Source of the DNA: Nakamurella flava
GTDB taxonomy: Bacteria; Actinomycetota; Actinomycetes; Mycobacteriales; Nakamurellaceae
Direction of reading: 5' to 3'
Length of the DNA stretch: 64,000 bases
Assembly (NCBI RefSeq): GCF_005298075.1
Contig: NZ_SZZH01000004.1
Location: forward strand, 186,001 to 250,000
The position numbers were made by a program, and so were the translations under genes. Shown here piece after piece: positions 16,433 through 26,653 of the stretch (position 1 is the first letter of the stretch; each line of letters begins with the position of its first letter). The notes under the pieces were generated by a model. The model worked only from the letters and a program-made list of their open reading frames with translations. It was not told where the DNA came from and ran no database searches.

Positions 16433-17944
16433 CTAGAGGATCGCGGCCGGCCGGTACGCCGCCGCCTGCGGGTGTTCGGCGGCGATGGCATCGATGCGGG
16501 CCACCACCGCGCCCACCTGATCGACCGCCGTACCGGTGAACGACAGCGGATCACCGAGGGCCGCCAGCAGGGCCGGCCGGTCCAGGGGTAGCCGGCCGTC
16601 CGCGGCCAACCGATCGACGAGATCGTTGTCCGTCTGGCCCTGCTCGCGCATCGCCAGGGCCACGGCGACCGCGTGTTCCTTGATCGCCTCGTGCGCGGTC
16701 TCCCGGCCGACCCCGGCCCGGACCGCGGTCATCAGCACCTTCGTCGTGGCCAGGAACGGCAGGTACCGCTCCAGCTCGCGGTCGATGACCGCCGGGTAGG
16801 CCCCGAAGTCGTCGAGGATCGTCAGGAACGTCTCGTACAGGCCGTCGATCGCGTAGAACGCGTCCGGCAGCGCGACCCGGCGCACCACCGAGCAGAAGAC
16901 GTCACCCTCGTTCCACTGCGCACCGGCCAGGTCCGCGGCCATCGTCGCGTAGCCGCGGAGGATGACCGCCAACCCGCAGACCCGTTCGCACGACCGGGCG
17001 TTCATCTTGTGCGGCATCGCCGAGGAACCGACCTGGCCCGGCTGGAAGCCCTCGGTCGCCAGTTCCGCTCCGGCCATCAGGCGGATCGTGGTCGACAGGG
17101 AGGCCGGGCCGGCGGCCAACTGCACCAGCGCGGACAGCACGTCGTGGTCGAGCGAGCGGGGATAGACCTGGCCGACGCTGGTCAGCACCCGACCGCTGGG
17201 CGAGAGCTCCCGGGTGACGCGCTGCTCCAGCTCGGCCACCGCCTCCGGCGAACCGAGCAGGTCGAGCATGTCCTGTGCCGTGCCGACCGGCCCCTTGATG
17301 CCGCGCAACGGATACCGCCGCAGCAACTCCTGCACCCGTTCGTACGCCAGCAGCACCTCGTCGGCGGCCGAGGCGAACCGCTTGCCCAGCGTGGTGGCCT
17401 GCGCCGGGACGTTGTGCGACCGACCGGCCATCACCAGCGAGGAGTACTCGGCGGCCCGCCGGGCCAGTGCGGCCAGCACCGCCACCGTGCGGTCCCGCAG
17501 CAGCTCGAGCGACTGCAGCACCTGGGCCTGCTCGACGTTCTCAGTGAGGTCGCGGCTGGTCATCCCCTTGTGCACGTGCTCGTGCCCGGCCAGCGCGTTG
17601 AACTCCTCGATCCGGGCCTTCACGTCGTGCTTGGTGACGCGTTCCCGGTCGGCGATCGAGTCGAGGTCGACGTGCTCGACGACGGCCTCGTAGTCGGCCA
17701 GCACCCCGTCCGGAACCGTGACGCCCAGGTCGGCCTGCGCGCGCAGCACGGCCAGCCACAGCCGGCGCTCCGCGACGATCTTGTTCTCCGGTGACCAGAT
17801 GCGCACCATCTCGGCCGAGGCGTACCGGCCGGCGAGGACGTTGTCGACCCGCGGCTTGGCCGGCCGGGAGGACGGCGTGGCCGTCCCGTCATCGAGGGCC
17901 GGGGGGCTGGACGGGTGGGCCGGGCTGGTCGCGGAGCTGCTCAC
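16433..17944 (-). CDS. purB: Adenylosuccinate lyase
   Basis: 503 residues from GTG 17944; an extended N-terminus of about 30 Ser/Pro-rich residues precedes the conserved start VDNVLAGRYAS. The enzyme removes fumarate from SAICAR and adenylosuccinate in purine synthesis. Visible signatures are the GHEHVHKGMTSRDLTENV segment with the catalytic His/Thr-Ser region, and the mobile loop GSSAMPHKMNARSCERVCGL near residue 300 (in parts). It ends 17 nt before the ArsR start and may be co-transcribed with it. Confidence 0.95.
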   Translation of the reverse strand: MSSSATSPAHPSSPPALDDGTATPSSRPAKPRVDNVLAGRYASAEMVRIWSPENKIVAERRLWLAVLRAQADLGVTVPDGVLADYEAVVEHVDLDSIADRERVTKHDVKARIEEFNALAGHEHVHKGMTSRDLTENVEQAQVLQSLELLRDRTVAVLAALARRAAEYSSLVMAGRSHNVPAQATTLGKRFASAADEVLLAYERVQELLRRYPLRGIKGPVGTAQDMLDLLGSPEAVAELEQRVTRELSPSGRVLTSVGQVYPRSLDHDVLSALVQLAAGPASLSTTIRLMAGAELATEGFQPGQVGSSAMPHKMNARSCERVCGLAVILRGYATMAADLAGAQWNEGDVFCSVVRRVALPDAFYAIDGLYETFLTILDDFGAYPAVIDRELERYLPFLATTKVLMTAVRAGVGRETAHEAIKEHAVAVALAMREQGQTDNDLVDRLAADGRLPLDRPALLAALGDPLSFTGTAVDQVGAVVARIDAIAAEHPQAAAYRPAAIL

Positions 17945-18015
17945 CGGACGATTGTCCCAGCCGGGACACCCGCACCGCACCGCCCGGCCCGACCCGCGCC
18001 GGCTGCCGGGCCGGA

Positions 18016-19227
18016 CTAGCCGGCCGCCGAGGCGTCCGCCACCGCCTGCGCCCCCTGGAGCAGCTCCTCGACGGTGGCCGCCCCGAGGGTCGGATCGCCG
18101 GCGTCCACCCCGTCGGGTGCGATCATCGCCTCCCAGCCGGAGGCGTAGGCGTAGACGGTCAGCTGCCCGGACGCGGTGGAGCCGATGTACTGCCCCTGCC
18201 CCATCGGCACGCAGGCCGGCGACATCGTCTGGCAGGCGCCGTCGGCGGTCCGGGTGACGGTGACGGTCAGCGCGGGTTGATTCTGGGTGCTCGGGACGGA
18301 CGCCCCGTAGACGCCGTCCGGACGGCACCCCGTGGTCAGGGGTTGCGGATCGCCGTACGACCCGCCGGGCAGGGCACCGCTCAGCGCCGTGGCCACCGGC
18401 GCCGGCAGCGGCGCCCAGGAACAGCTGCCGAGGCCGGCCGCACTCCCGGCCGCGCCCGACTCACCGTTCTCCGGGCCCGCGGACGCGGCGCCGGACTGCA
18501 GATTCTCCGGCACGAACGACGACAGCGGGGCGGCGGTGGTCGCCCCGAGGTCGCCGTTCGACAGGGCACCCCCTTCGCCGGGGGCGCCCAGGGTGGTGGT
18601 CGCGGACTCGCGGCCGGGCTGACCGGCCCCGCCGGCCGCGGAAGCGGCAGCCGCCGGAGAAGTCACGGAGGTCGCCGCCGCCGGGGCGGAAGCGGTGGTG
18701 GAACCGGAACCGCCCCGCGAGAGGGCGAACGGGATCGCCACGGCGGCCACCCCGACGCAGGCCGCGGCGGCCAGGATCGCCAGCCGGCGACGCCGCCGCA
18801 CCTGGCGGGCCGCCAGCACGGAGGCCGGGACCGCGGCCGCGCTGCTCGACCACACCGGCGTCGGCACCGGAGCGGCCGGCGCGTCGGCGGCCGACGCCGC
18901 CGGGTCCTGCACGACCAGTGGCCGGGCGTACACGGGTGGGACGTAGCGGGGCCGGCCGGTCGCGGGGTCGATGTCGGTGACCCGCTCGATCTCGGCGTCG
19001 GAATCGGCGGCGGACGTGCGCTGCGCAGCCGCCAGCACCGAGGTGATGGTGACCGAGCTGGGCGGTGCCGACGGGTCGTCCGCAACCTCGGACAACAGGA
19101 CCCGGACCGGGTGGTCGTCGGGCACGTCATCGGCCCGGGGCAGGTCGAACGCCGGATCGAAGGGCGATCGCAGCTCGTGGGCGGCCGGGTCGTCCGCCGG
19201 CCGGCCGGCGCCGTCGTGGTCGGTCAT
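18016..19227 (-). CDS. Single-pass membrane protein, likely anti-sigma partner
   Basis: 403 residues. The N-terminal half is cytosolic and acidic (SVTITSVLAAAQRTSAADSD near 58-77), a transmembrane helix follows RRRRRLAILAAAACVGVAAVAIPFAL (in parts, about 145-170), then an Ala/Ser/Gly linker and an extracellular domain with at least four cysteines (GSCSW, TTGCRPDG, ADGACQ, SPACVP). Its start overlaps the stop of a SigE-family sigma gene (ATGA at 19224-19227), the standard place for an anti-sigma factor. No zinc-binding HxxxCxxC is seen, so the role is inferred from linkage and topology. Confidence 0.65.
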   Translation of the reverse strand: MTDHDGAGRPADDPAAHELRSPFDPAFDLPRADDVPDDHPVRVLLSEVADDPSAPPSSVTITSVLAAAQRTSAADSDAEIERVTDIDPATGRPRYVPPVYARPLVVQDPAASAADAPAAPVPTPVWSSSAAAVPASVLAARQVRRRRRLAILAAAACVGVAAVAIPFALSRGGSGSTTASAPAAATSVTSPAAAASAAGGAGQPGRESATTTLGAPGEGGALSNGDLGATTAAPLSSFVPENLQSGAASAGPENGESGAAGSAAGLGSCSWAPLPAPVATALSGALPGGSYGDPQPLTTGCRPDGVYGASVPSTQNQPALTVTVTRTADGACQTMSPACVPMGQGQYIGSTASGQLTVYAYASGWEAMIAPDGVDAGDPTLGAATVEELLQGAQAVADASAAG

Positions 19228-19754
19228 CCGAGCCCCGCCCCCTGGGTCAGCTCGGTCAACGCCGATCGGAGCGCCGCCAACCCGCGCGCCGTCTGGGACT
19301 TCACGTTCCCCTCCGAACAATCCATCGCCCGGGCCACGTCGGACACGCTCAACCCCTCGTAGAAGCGCAGCACCACCATCGCCCGCTGCCCCCGCGGTAC
19401 CCGGCGCAGCGCCGTGCGCACCAGATCGCGGTCGGCGACCAGATCGGCCAGGTCGTCCACGTCGCCGGCGGTGCCGGCCGCGGGACCGTCCGGGACCTCG
19501 TCGGTGGACTGCTCCCGCCGCCACGGCCGCCGTGACTCGTCGATGGCCGCGCGCATCAGGCACGACCGGACGTAGGCGTCCAGCGCGGCGTAGTCGCGGA
19601 TGCGTTCCCAGGCGCCGTACAACTTCACGAACGCGATCTGCGTGAGGTCGTCGGCCTTGTGCCAGTCCCCGCACACCAGGTACGCGGTCCGCCGAACCCG
19701 GTCGCGACGCGCAGTGACATACACGGCGAACTGCGCCTCCTCCTCCGGCCGCAC
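19224..19754 (-). CDS. SigE-family ECF sigma factor
   Basis: 176 residues from GTG 19754, which has GGAGG seven bases upstream; longer reading frames in the same frame lack such a site. Region 2 reads AQFAVYVTARRDRVRRTAYLVCGDWHKADDLTQ (in parts) and region 4 RGQRAMVVLRFYEGLSVSDVARAMDCSEGNVKSQTARGL (in parts), the actinobacterial SigE-family pattern. The overlapping downstream membrane protein is its likely antagonist. No matching target promoter could be deduced. Confidence 0.88.
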   Translation of the reverse strand: MRPEEEAQFAVYVTARRDRVRRTAYLVCGDWHKADDLTQIAFVKLYGAWERIRDYAALDAYVRSCLMRAAIDESRRPWRREQSTDEVPDGPAAGTAGDVDDLADLVADRDLVRTALRRVPRGQRAMVVLRFYEGLSVSDVARAMDCSEGNVKSQTARGLAALRSALTELTQGAGLG

Positions 19755-19895
19755 GCGAACCTCCTGCCGTAGGGAACGGACGGACCGTACCCTGCTGCGG
19801 GTTGCACGAGACGACGAACCGCCTGCCGACCTGCACCTTCCGCCGACGGCCGTCCGTGCGACGCGCCCCCCGATTGCCTGTGGAGGTCCCCTCTG

Positions 19896-20690
19896 ATGTC
19901 CCCCGAATCCGCGCGGATCGACAGCCCGACGACCCCGGCCGTGGACGGGACCCGGATCGCCTATCAGGTGCGCGGTGAGGGTCCGCCGCTGGTACTGCTG
20001 GCCGGTCAGGCCAACAACCACCACTGGTGGGACGGCATCCGGGAACGGTTCACCGGGCGGCGCACGATCACCCTGGACTGGCGCGGGGTCGGGGACAGCG
20101 ACAAGCCGGACGGTCTGTACTCGACCCCCGTCCTCGCCGCGGACGTGGTCGCCGTTCTCGACGCGCTAGGAGTCGACCGGGCCGATGTCTACGGGACGTC
20201 GATGGGGGGCCGGGTTGCGCAGCACCTGGCCATCGACCACCCCGACCGGGTCGGTCGGCTGGTCCTCGGCTGCACCAGCCCCGGCGGGCCGAACGCCGTC
20301 CACCGGGACCCGGCGGTCACCCGGTCACTGGGCGGCCCCGGCCCCGAGGCGCTGCGGGCGCTGCTCGAGCTGATGTACACCCCGCGGTGGCTGGCCGAAA
20401 ACCCCGGGCCCTACCAGGTGGTCGGGGACGAGAGGATGACGCCGGTGTCCCGGCGCGGGCATCTACGGGCCAGCAACCGGCACGACGCCTGGGCGGAGCT
20501 ACCGAGAGTGCAGGCACCGACGCTGATCCTGCACGGCTCCGACGACCTGATGACCCCGGTGGCCAACGCCGAACTGCTGCACGGGCTGATCCGCGGCTCG
20601 GAACTGGCGGTGCTCCCCGGGTCGCGGCACGCGTTCTTCCACGAGTTCGCCGACGTGGTGACGCCGCGCGTGCAGGAGTTCCTGGGCTGA
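19896..20690 (+). CDS. Alpha/beta hydrolase
   Basis: 264 residues. The fold is complete: oxyanion segment PPLVLLAGQANNHHWW, LDWRGVGDSDKP, nucleophile elbow GTSMGG (Ser near residue 103), acid in LHGSDDLMTP and His in SRHAFFHEF. It belongs to the 3-oxoadipate enol-lactonase/BphD-like group, but GTSMGG is shared by many esterases, so substrate is not predicted. It is divergent from the sigma factor gene and convergent with the DUF779 gene. Confidence 0.85.
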   Translation: MSPESARIDSPTTPAVDGTRIAYQVRGEGPPLVLLAGQANNHHWWDGIRERFTGRRTITLDWRGVGDSDKPDGLYSTPVLAADVVAVLDALGVDRADVYGTSMGGRVAQHLAIDHPDRVGRLVLGCTSPGGPNAVHRDPAVTRSLGGPGPEALRALLELMYTPRWLAENPGPYQVVGDERMTPVSRRGHLRASNRHDAWAELPRVQAPTLILHGSDDLMTPVANAELLHGLIRGSELAVLPGSRHAFFHEFADVVTPRVQEFLG

Positions 20691-20697
20691 CCGCAGG

Positions 20698-21171
20698 CTA
20701 TTCGCCGGTGGAGTACCCGACCCGCTCGAAGTGCTCGACCTCGGCGTCGGTCAGCAGCCGGGAACGGATCATGAACCGCACCCCGTACGGCGCTTCGAGG
20801 GAGAAGCCGCTGCCCCGGCCCTTGACCACGTCGATGGTCAGGTGGGTGTGCTTCCAATAGGCGAACTGGGATTCCGACATCCACACCGGGATCGTGGGAA
20901 TGGGCGGGGCGTCCGCGGCCCCGGGGTCGTTGACGTCGAGATCGCCGAGCCGGACGTCCACGGCGCCGGTGATGAAGTCGCCCTGCGGGTAGCACATCGG
21001 CGAGGACCCGTCGCAGCAGCCGCCCGACTGGTGGAACATCAGCGGCCCGTTGCGGTCGATCAGGGAGCGCAGCAGCTCGGCCGCGGCCGGGGTGACGTCC
21101 ACCCGGTGCGGGTCGACGACATCAGGTGCCGGCGTCTCGAGGTCGGTCGACGGTGTCGCGTACTCGGTCAT
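20698..21171 (-). CDS. DUF779 protein, partner of ExaC-type aldehyde dehydrogenase
   Basis: 157 residues with the full DUF779 pattern: GPLMFHQSGGCCDGSSPMCYP near residues 42-62 (in parts), a Cys-rich segment that looks metal-binding, WKHTHLTIDVVKGRGSGFSLE and GVRFMIRS. The family is almost always next to acetaldehyde-type aldehyde dehydrogenases, as here, and its role is unknown; maturation or activity control of the enzyme is a guess. A 128-nt gap with a strong hairpin separates it from the dehydrogenase, so its level is probably set separately. Confidence 0.85.
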   Translation of the reverse strand: MTEYATPSTDLETPAPDVVDPHRVDVTPAAAELLRSLIDRNGPLMFHQSGGCCDGSSPMCYPQGDFITGAVDVRLGDLDVNDPGAADAPPIPTIPVWMSESQFAYWKHTHLTIDVVKGRGSGFSLEAPYGVRFMIRSRLLTDAEVEHFERVGYSTGE

Positions 21172-21234
21172 GGTCCGACTGTGCCCCTGTCCACCGGACT
21201 TCGCTGTCCGGCACCGTTCGCCACGAAAGTGGAT

Positions 21235-21274
21235 CCGCCGCTCCCCCGGCCGTGGCGAACCGGAGGAGCGGCGG
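21235..21274 (-). terminator. Hairpin between aldehyde dehydrogenase and DUF779 genes
   Basis: Perfect 10-bp arms CCGCCGCTCC and GGAGCGGCGG with a 20-nt loop. On the minus strand it follows exaC closely and lacks a long T run, so it may be a partial terminator or an RNA-stability element that lowers DUF779 expression. Confidence 0.5.
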
Positions 21275-21299
21275 CGTTCTGCGTCTACTGCCGAGGGGT

Positions 21300-22823
<1,524 letters not shown>

Positions 22824-22904
22824 GGACGAACTCCTCACCACGTTGTGAATACCGGGTCGCAGCTGGCCCCGGCGGCAGTTGTCGGTGACCGTAGGCCGGG
22901 TCAC

Positions 22905-22943
22905 GCTGCAACCCCGCTGCACGAGGCGCAGCGTGGGTGCAGC
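22905..22943 (-). promoter_or_regulatory. Candidate activator site upstream of exaC
   Basis: Arms GCTGCAACCCCGCTGC (22905-22920) and GCAGCGTGGGTGCAGC (22928-22943) are complementary at 14 of 16 positions with a 7-bp spacer. It lies 82 bp upstream of the exaC start, a typical distance for an activator. The GAF/winged-helix regulator at 26644-27939 is the best candidate to bind it; this is inference. Confidence 0.45.
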
Positions 22944-23084
22944 ACCATGGGCATCACGTCCCGAACCGGCGCAGTTCGGGTACTGCCGGGTTCGGGTACG
23001 GACCCGGAGCGACCCACCCGGGCCGTCGACGACTGACGCCCGGGCGACCGACCGACCTCCCATCGCCTGAAGGGACCGTCACCC

Positions 23085-25484
23085 GTGACGTCATTCGAGC
23101 CCCGCCCGACGCGGACCACCGACGACCCGACCCCCGGGGACGTCGCCGACGCGACCGGCGCGAGCGCCGCGGAGGAGACCGAGCAGGCCCCGGAGCAGCT
23201 GCTGCCGGAAATCTCCTTCGACGAGAAGTTCTATCCGGCCCGCCCCCGCGCCCTCGGGCCGCGGGCGCGGCTGCGCACCCTGCCGGAGTCGCCGCCGCCG
23301 TTCGCGGCGGACGCCCGCAACCCGGCCTATGTCGACTGGCTCGAGAACATGTCGATGCTGGGCGACGCCCGCAGCCTCGGCCGGCAGCTGTCCGGCCAGG
23401 CCGGCATGTGGCTGAACCCGTACGCCTACCCCAACCCGCGGGCCGCCGTCGAACGGGCCTCGGTGTGGTTCACCGCCTACCCGATCTCGCTGATCACCGC
23501 GCCGGGGCAGTCGTTCCTGGCCGCGCTGGGCGAGGAGGAATTGTGGGGGGCGTTCGAGCAGATCGGCATCGACGCCGTGCACACCGGGCCGGTCAAGCGG
23601 GCCGGCGGCATCTCGGGCTGGGAGTACACCCCCAGCGTCGACGGGCACTTCGACCGCATCTCGATGGCCATCGACCCGTTGTTCGGCACGGAGAAGGAGT
23701 TCCGGCTGATGTGCGCCGTGGCCTCCGCGCACAACGGCACGATCATCGACGACATCGTCCCCGGCCACACCGGCAAGGGCGCCGATTTCCGGCTCGCCGA
23801 GATGAACTACAAGGACTACCCGGGGATCTACCACATGGTCGACATCCCCGAGGAGGACTGGCACCTGCTGCCCGACGTCCCCCCGGGGCAGGATTCGGTG
23901 AACATCGACGCCGCGACCGAGAAGGCGCTGCAGGACACCGGGTACATCATCGGCCAGCTCCAGCGGGTCATCTTCTATGAGCCCGGGGTCAAGGAGACCA
24001 ACTGGAGCGTCACCCGCCCGGTGCACGACACCGAGGGCAAACTGCGCCGCTGGGTCTACCTGCACTACTTCAAGTCCGGGCAACCGTCGATCAACTGGCT
24101 CGACCCGACGTTCTCCGGCATGCGGCTGGTGATGGGCGACGCCCTGCACTCACTGGTCGACCTGGGTTCCGGTGGCCTGCGGCTGGACGCGAACGGCTTC
24201 CTGGGCGTGGAGAAGAGCGCCGAGGAGACCCCGGCCTGGTCGGAGGGTCACCCGCTGTCCGCGGCGGCCAACCAGCTCATCGGCAGCATGGTCCGCAAGG
24301 TCGGCGGGTTCACGTTCCAGGAACTGAACCTGACCATCGACGACATCAAGGAGACGTCGGCGGCCGGGCCCGACCTGTCGTACGACTTCATCACCCGGCC
24401 CGCCTACCAGCACGCACTGGTCACCGCGGACACCGAGTTCCTGCGCCTGACCCTGCGGGAGGCGATGCGGGTCGGCATCGACCAGGCGTCGTTGGTGCAC
24501 GCCATGCAGAACCACGACGAGATGACTTATGAGCTGGTGCATTTCGCGACCCGCCACAAGGACGACGTCTATTCCCTCGGCGGCGTCGAGTACGTCGGGT
24601 CGGACCTGGCCGAGCACATCCGGCAGACGCTGCGCGACAAGCTGACCGCGCCGGCGTTCGACTACAACCTGATCTTCACGCAGAACGGCATCGCGTGCAC
24701 CACGGCGACGATCATCTGCGCGACCCTGGGGATCGCCGATCCGGTGGCGGTCGACGAGGAGCAGATCCGGCGCATCCGCCAGGTGCACCTGCTGCTGGCG
24801 ATGTACAACGCCTGGCAGCCCGGCGTCTTCGCCCTGTCCGGGTGGGACCTGTGCGGCATGGTCACCCTCGACCGGTCGCAGGTGGAGAACCTCGTCTCCG
24901 GGGGTGACACCCGGTGGATCGAGCGGGGCGCGCACGACCTGATGGGCGTCAACCCGACCGCCCAGGGGTCGGCCTCGGGCATCCCGAAGGCCCGCAGCCT
25001 CTACGGGACGCTGCCCGACCAGCTGGCCGACGAGACGTCGTTCGCCCGCCAGCTGGCCCGCATCCTGGACGTGCGCAAGCGACACCAGATCGCCACGTCG
25101 CTGCTGCTGGACGTCCCCGAGGTCTCGGCACCCGGGCTGCTGGTGCTGGTCTGCGCGGCGGTCAACGGGCCGCTGGCCGTCACGGTGCTGAACTTCTCCC
25201 CCGAGCCGACGACGGCCGTGGTGCAGTCCAGCTACCTGCCGGTGGGCGGGGCCGTCCTGGACGCGGTCGACGACCTCACCCTCGGGGTGATCGGCGCGGC
25301 GGACCCGGGGGCTGAGGCCGTCGGGGCCGGCTTCGCCGCGCCGGCCGGAACGGGTGACGACACGGCGATCGGGCGCTTCGAGGTGGAAATGCCGGGCTAC
25401 ACCGGCCGGGTCCTCATCGTGCACCCGGCCGCGGAGACCACGGCCGAGACGACCGAGGGCTCGGCGTTCGTCACGTCCACCTGA
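23085..25484 (+). CDS. GH13 enzyme, divergent maltose alpha-glucosyltransferase (TreS-like)
   Basis: 799 residues. The GH13 catalytic set is visible: nucleophile Asp in [10 protein letters not shown], acid/base Glu in FTFQELNL and the transition-state Asp in [11 protein letters not shown]. The NHDE-x-T-x-E arrangement resembles trehalose synthase (maltose to trehalose), but the N-terminal 130 residues and the Glu region are unlike standard TreS, and no maltokinase or GlgE is nearby. It ends with an all-beta domain and an acidic tail. It is divergent from exaC. Amylosucrase-like or sucrose-type activities are alternatives. Confidence 0.65.
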   Translation: MTSFEPRPTRTTDDPTPGDVADATGASAAEETEQAPEQLLPEISFDEKFYPARPRALGPRARLRTLPESPPPFAADARNPAYVDWLENMSMLGDARSLGRQLSGQAGMWLNPYAYPNPRAAVERASVWFTAYPISLITAPGQSFLAALGEEELWGAFEQIGIDAVHTGPVKRAGGISGWEYTPSVDGHFDRISMAIDPLFGTEKEFRLMCAVASAHNGTIIDDIVPGHTGKGADFRLAEMNYKDYPGIYHMVDIPEEDWHLLPDVPPGQDSVNIDAATEKALQDTGYIIGQLQRVIFYEPGVKETNWSVTRPVHDTEGKLRRWVYLHYFKSGQPSINWLDPTFSGMRLVMGDALHSLVDLGSGGLRLDANGFLGVEKSAEETPAWSEGHPLSAAANQLIGSMVRKVGGFTFQELNLTIDDIKETSAAGPDLSYDFITRPAYQHALVTADTEFLRLTLREAMRVGIDQASLVHAMQNHDEMTYELVHFATRHKDDVYSLGGVEYVGSDLAEHIRQTLRDKLTAPAFDYNLIFTQNGIACTTATIICATLGIADPVAVDEEQIRRIRQVHLLLAMYNAWQPGVFALSGWDLCGMVTLDRSQVENLVSGGDTRWIERGAHDLMGVNPTAQGSASGIPKARSLYGTLPDQLADETSFARQLARILDVRKRHQIATSLLLDVPEVSAPGLLVLVCAAVNGPLAVTVLNFSPEPTTAVVQSSYLPVGGAVLDAVDDLTLGVIGAADPGAEAVGAGFAAPAGTGDDTAIGRFEVEMPGYTGRVLIVHPAAETTAETTEGSAFVTST

Positions 25485-25532
25485 TCCCGGTCCGGGAACC
25501 GGGGATGTGCATGGCCCGACCCGGGAACCCTG

Positions 25533-25569
25533 ATCCACGACGAGCGCGGCACTCGCGCTCGTCGTGGAT
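25533..25569. terminator. Perfect 16-bp hairpin downstream of the GH13 gene
   Basis: ATCCACGACGAGCGCG (25533-25548) is followed by GCACT and then its exact complement (25554-25569). It lies 49 nt after the GH13 stop. No T run follows, but stem length makes it the most likely 3' end of that transcript. Confidence 0.65.
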
Positions 25570-25609
25570 GCCCCCGCGGGCATCCCCCCGTCCATCGGTG
25601 GGAGACCCC

Positions 25610-25771
25610 ATGACACGCCCAGACAGCACGCCGGCCGACGGCCGCGCCCCGGATGCCGCGACGGTCACCCGGGGCTCGGAAGCCCCGCGCGATCCGGTGA
25701 CGGGACGCGACGACAACCCGACCGGCGATGCCCAGGCGGCCGAGAACGAACGCACCGACCCCGTCGCCTGA
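25610..25771 (+). CDS. Small hydrophilic protein, hypothetical
   Basis: 53 residues with GGGAGA five bases before ATG 25610. The product is rich in Asp, Pro, Thr and Ala, has no hydrophobic segment and looks disordered. It lies between the GH13 hairpin and the cold-shock gene. Coding is uncertain; it could be chance in GC-rich DNA. No family recognised. Confidence 0.35.
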   Translation: MTRPDSTPADGRAPDAATVTRGSEAPRDPVTGRDDNPTGDAQAAENERTDPVA

Positions 25772-26005
25772 GTGCCGGGTCGGCGTTCGAATGTTTCAGC
25801 ATCGACCGGGGTAGTGGATCACCCATCGACGCGGTCGGTGTGAGATAGTGAGTGGCGAGGTCAGATTTTTCGTCGTTCACCCTGTGCTTGACGGTTTTCA
25901 CCACTGCGTGACTTCCGGATGTTGCTCGTGATGACGTCGATTCAGACGGTCTCAGCACGTGCCGACAACATCCTCGGCGCTACACCCTCCGGAAGGAAAT
26001 GCAAC

Positions 26006-26209
26006 ATGGCTCAGGGCACTGTGAAGTGGTTCAACGCGGAAAAGGGCTTCGGCTTCATCACCCCGGCTGACGGCGGACCGGACGTCTTCGTCCACTACTC
26101 CGAGATCCAGGCGACCGGCTACCGCTCCCTCGAGGAGAACCAGCAGGTCAGCTACACCGTCACCGCCGGCACCAAGGGCCCGCAGGCCACCGGCGTCACC
26201 CCCGTCTGA
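26006..26209 (+). CDS. Cold-shock protein (CspA family)
   Basis: 67 residues, the standard length. RNP1 (KGFGFITP) and RNP2 (VFVHYSEI) are intact, and the start [15 protein letters not shown] is typical of actinobacterial CspA. It binds single-stranded RNA and DNA and acts as an RNA chaperone. GGAAGGA at 25991 gives the ribosome site. The stretch upstream from 25772 is AT-richer (a TTTTT run at 25867) and probably holds the promoter and a long leader as in other csp genes; I could not assign -10/-35 firmly. Confidence 0.95.
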   Translation: MAQGTVKWFNAEKGFGFITPADGGPDVFVHYSEIQATGYRSLEENQQVSYTVTAGTKGPQATGVTPV

Positions 26210-26247
26210 TCGGGAGCGTGATCGCTCGGCACTGCCGAACGTGAACT

Positions 26248-26279
26248 CAGGGGCCGTCCGACTCGTCGGGCGGCCCCTG
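26248..26279 (+). terminator. Terminator of the cold-shock gene
   Basis: CAGGGGCCGTCCG (26248-26260) pairs with CGGGCGGCCCCTG (26267-26279) through 13 positions including one G-T pair, followed by ACTCGTTT. It is 38 nt after the csp stop. Confidence 0.75.
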
Positions 26280-26365
26280 ACTCGTTTCTGCACGCCGTCA
26301 CCCGTCCGAATGACGGCGGGCCCGACATCCCCGCCGGGCGCCGGTGACGGTGTCACGCTCCGGCG

Positions 26366-26653
26366 ATGCAGGTCCACCTCGTCTGGCACGTCCGGCACCA
26401 CGCCACCGGCGGGCAGGTGGTCCACGCCCGCGACGGTGAGCTGAGCTGGGAAGAGACCGACGGCGACGACGTCAAGCTGCTCGGCGTGTTCAGTACCCGG
26501 GACCGGGCGGACGAACGGATCGCGCTGGCCCGGACCCAGCCGGGCTTCCGGGACGAACCCGACTGTTTCCTGGTCGACGCCTACACCGTGGACCTGCCCG
26601 CCTGGGACGAGGGCTTCGGCCAGTGGATCCCGCAGCGGGCGAGTCAGCCGTAG
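26366..26653 (+). CDS. DUF7336-like small protein
   Basis: 95 residues, soluble. The pattern VKLLGVFSTRDRADERIALARTQPGF and the end YTVDLPAWDEGF (quoted in parts) is that of small actinobacterial proteins with a DUF7336-type domain, function unknown. It overlaps the convergent GAF-regulator gene by 10 bp at their 3' ends. Confidence 0.65.
   Translation: MQVHLVWHVRHHATGGQVVHARDGELSWEETDGDDVKLLGVFSTRDRADERIALARTQPGFRDEPDCFLVDAYTVDLPAWDEGFGQWIPQRASQP

Noticed and set aside
15988-16554. Overlapping frame antisense or out of frame with arsR and purB
   Set aside because: Arg/Ala-rich translation typical of a shadow frame; the ArsR and PurB frames are clearly the coding ones.
23091-25616. Long open frames opposite the GH13 gene
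   Set aside because: They translate to Val/Asp/Arg-rich sequence with no motif and mirror the codon positions of the real gene.
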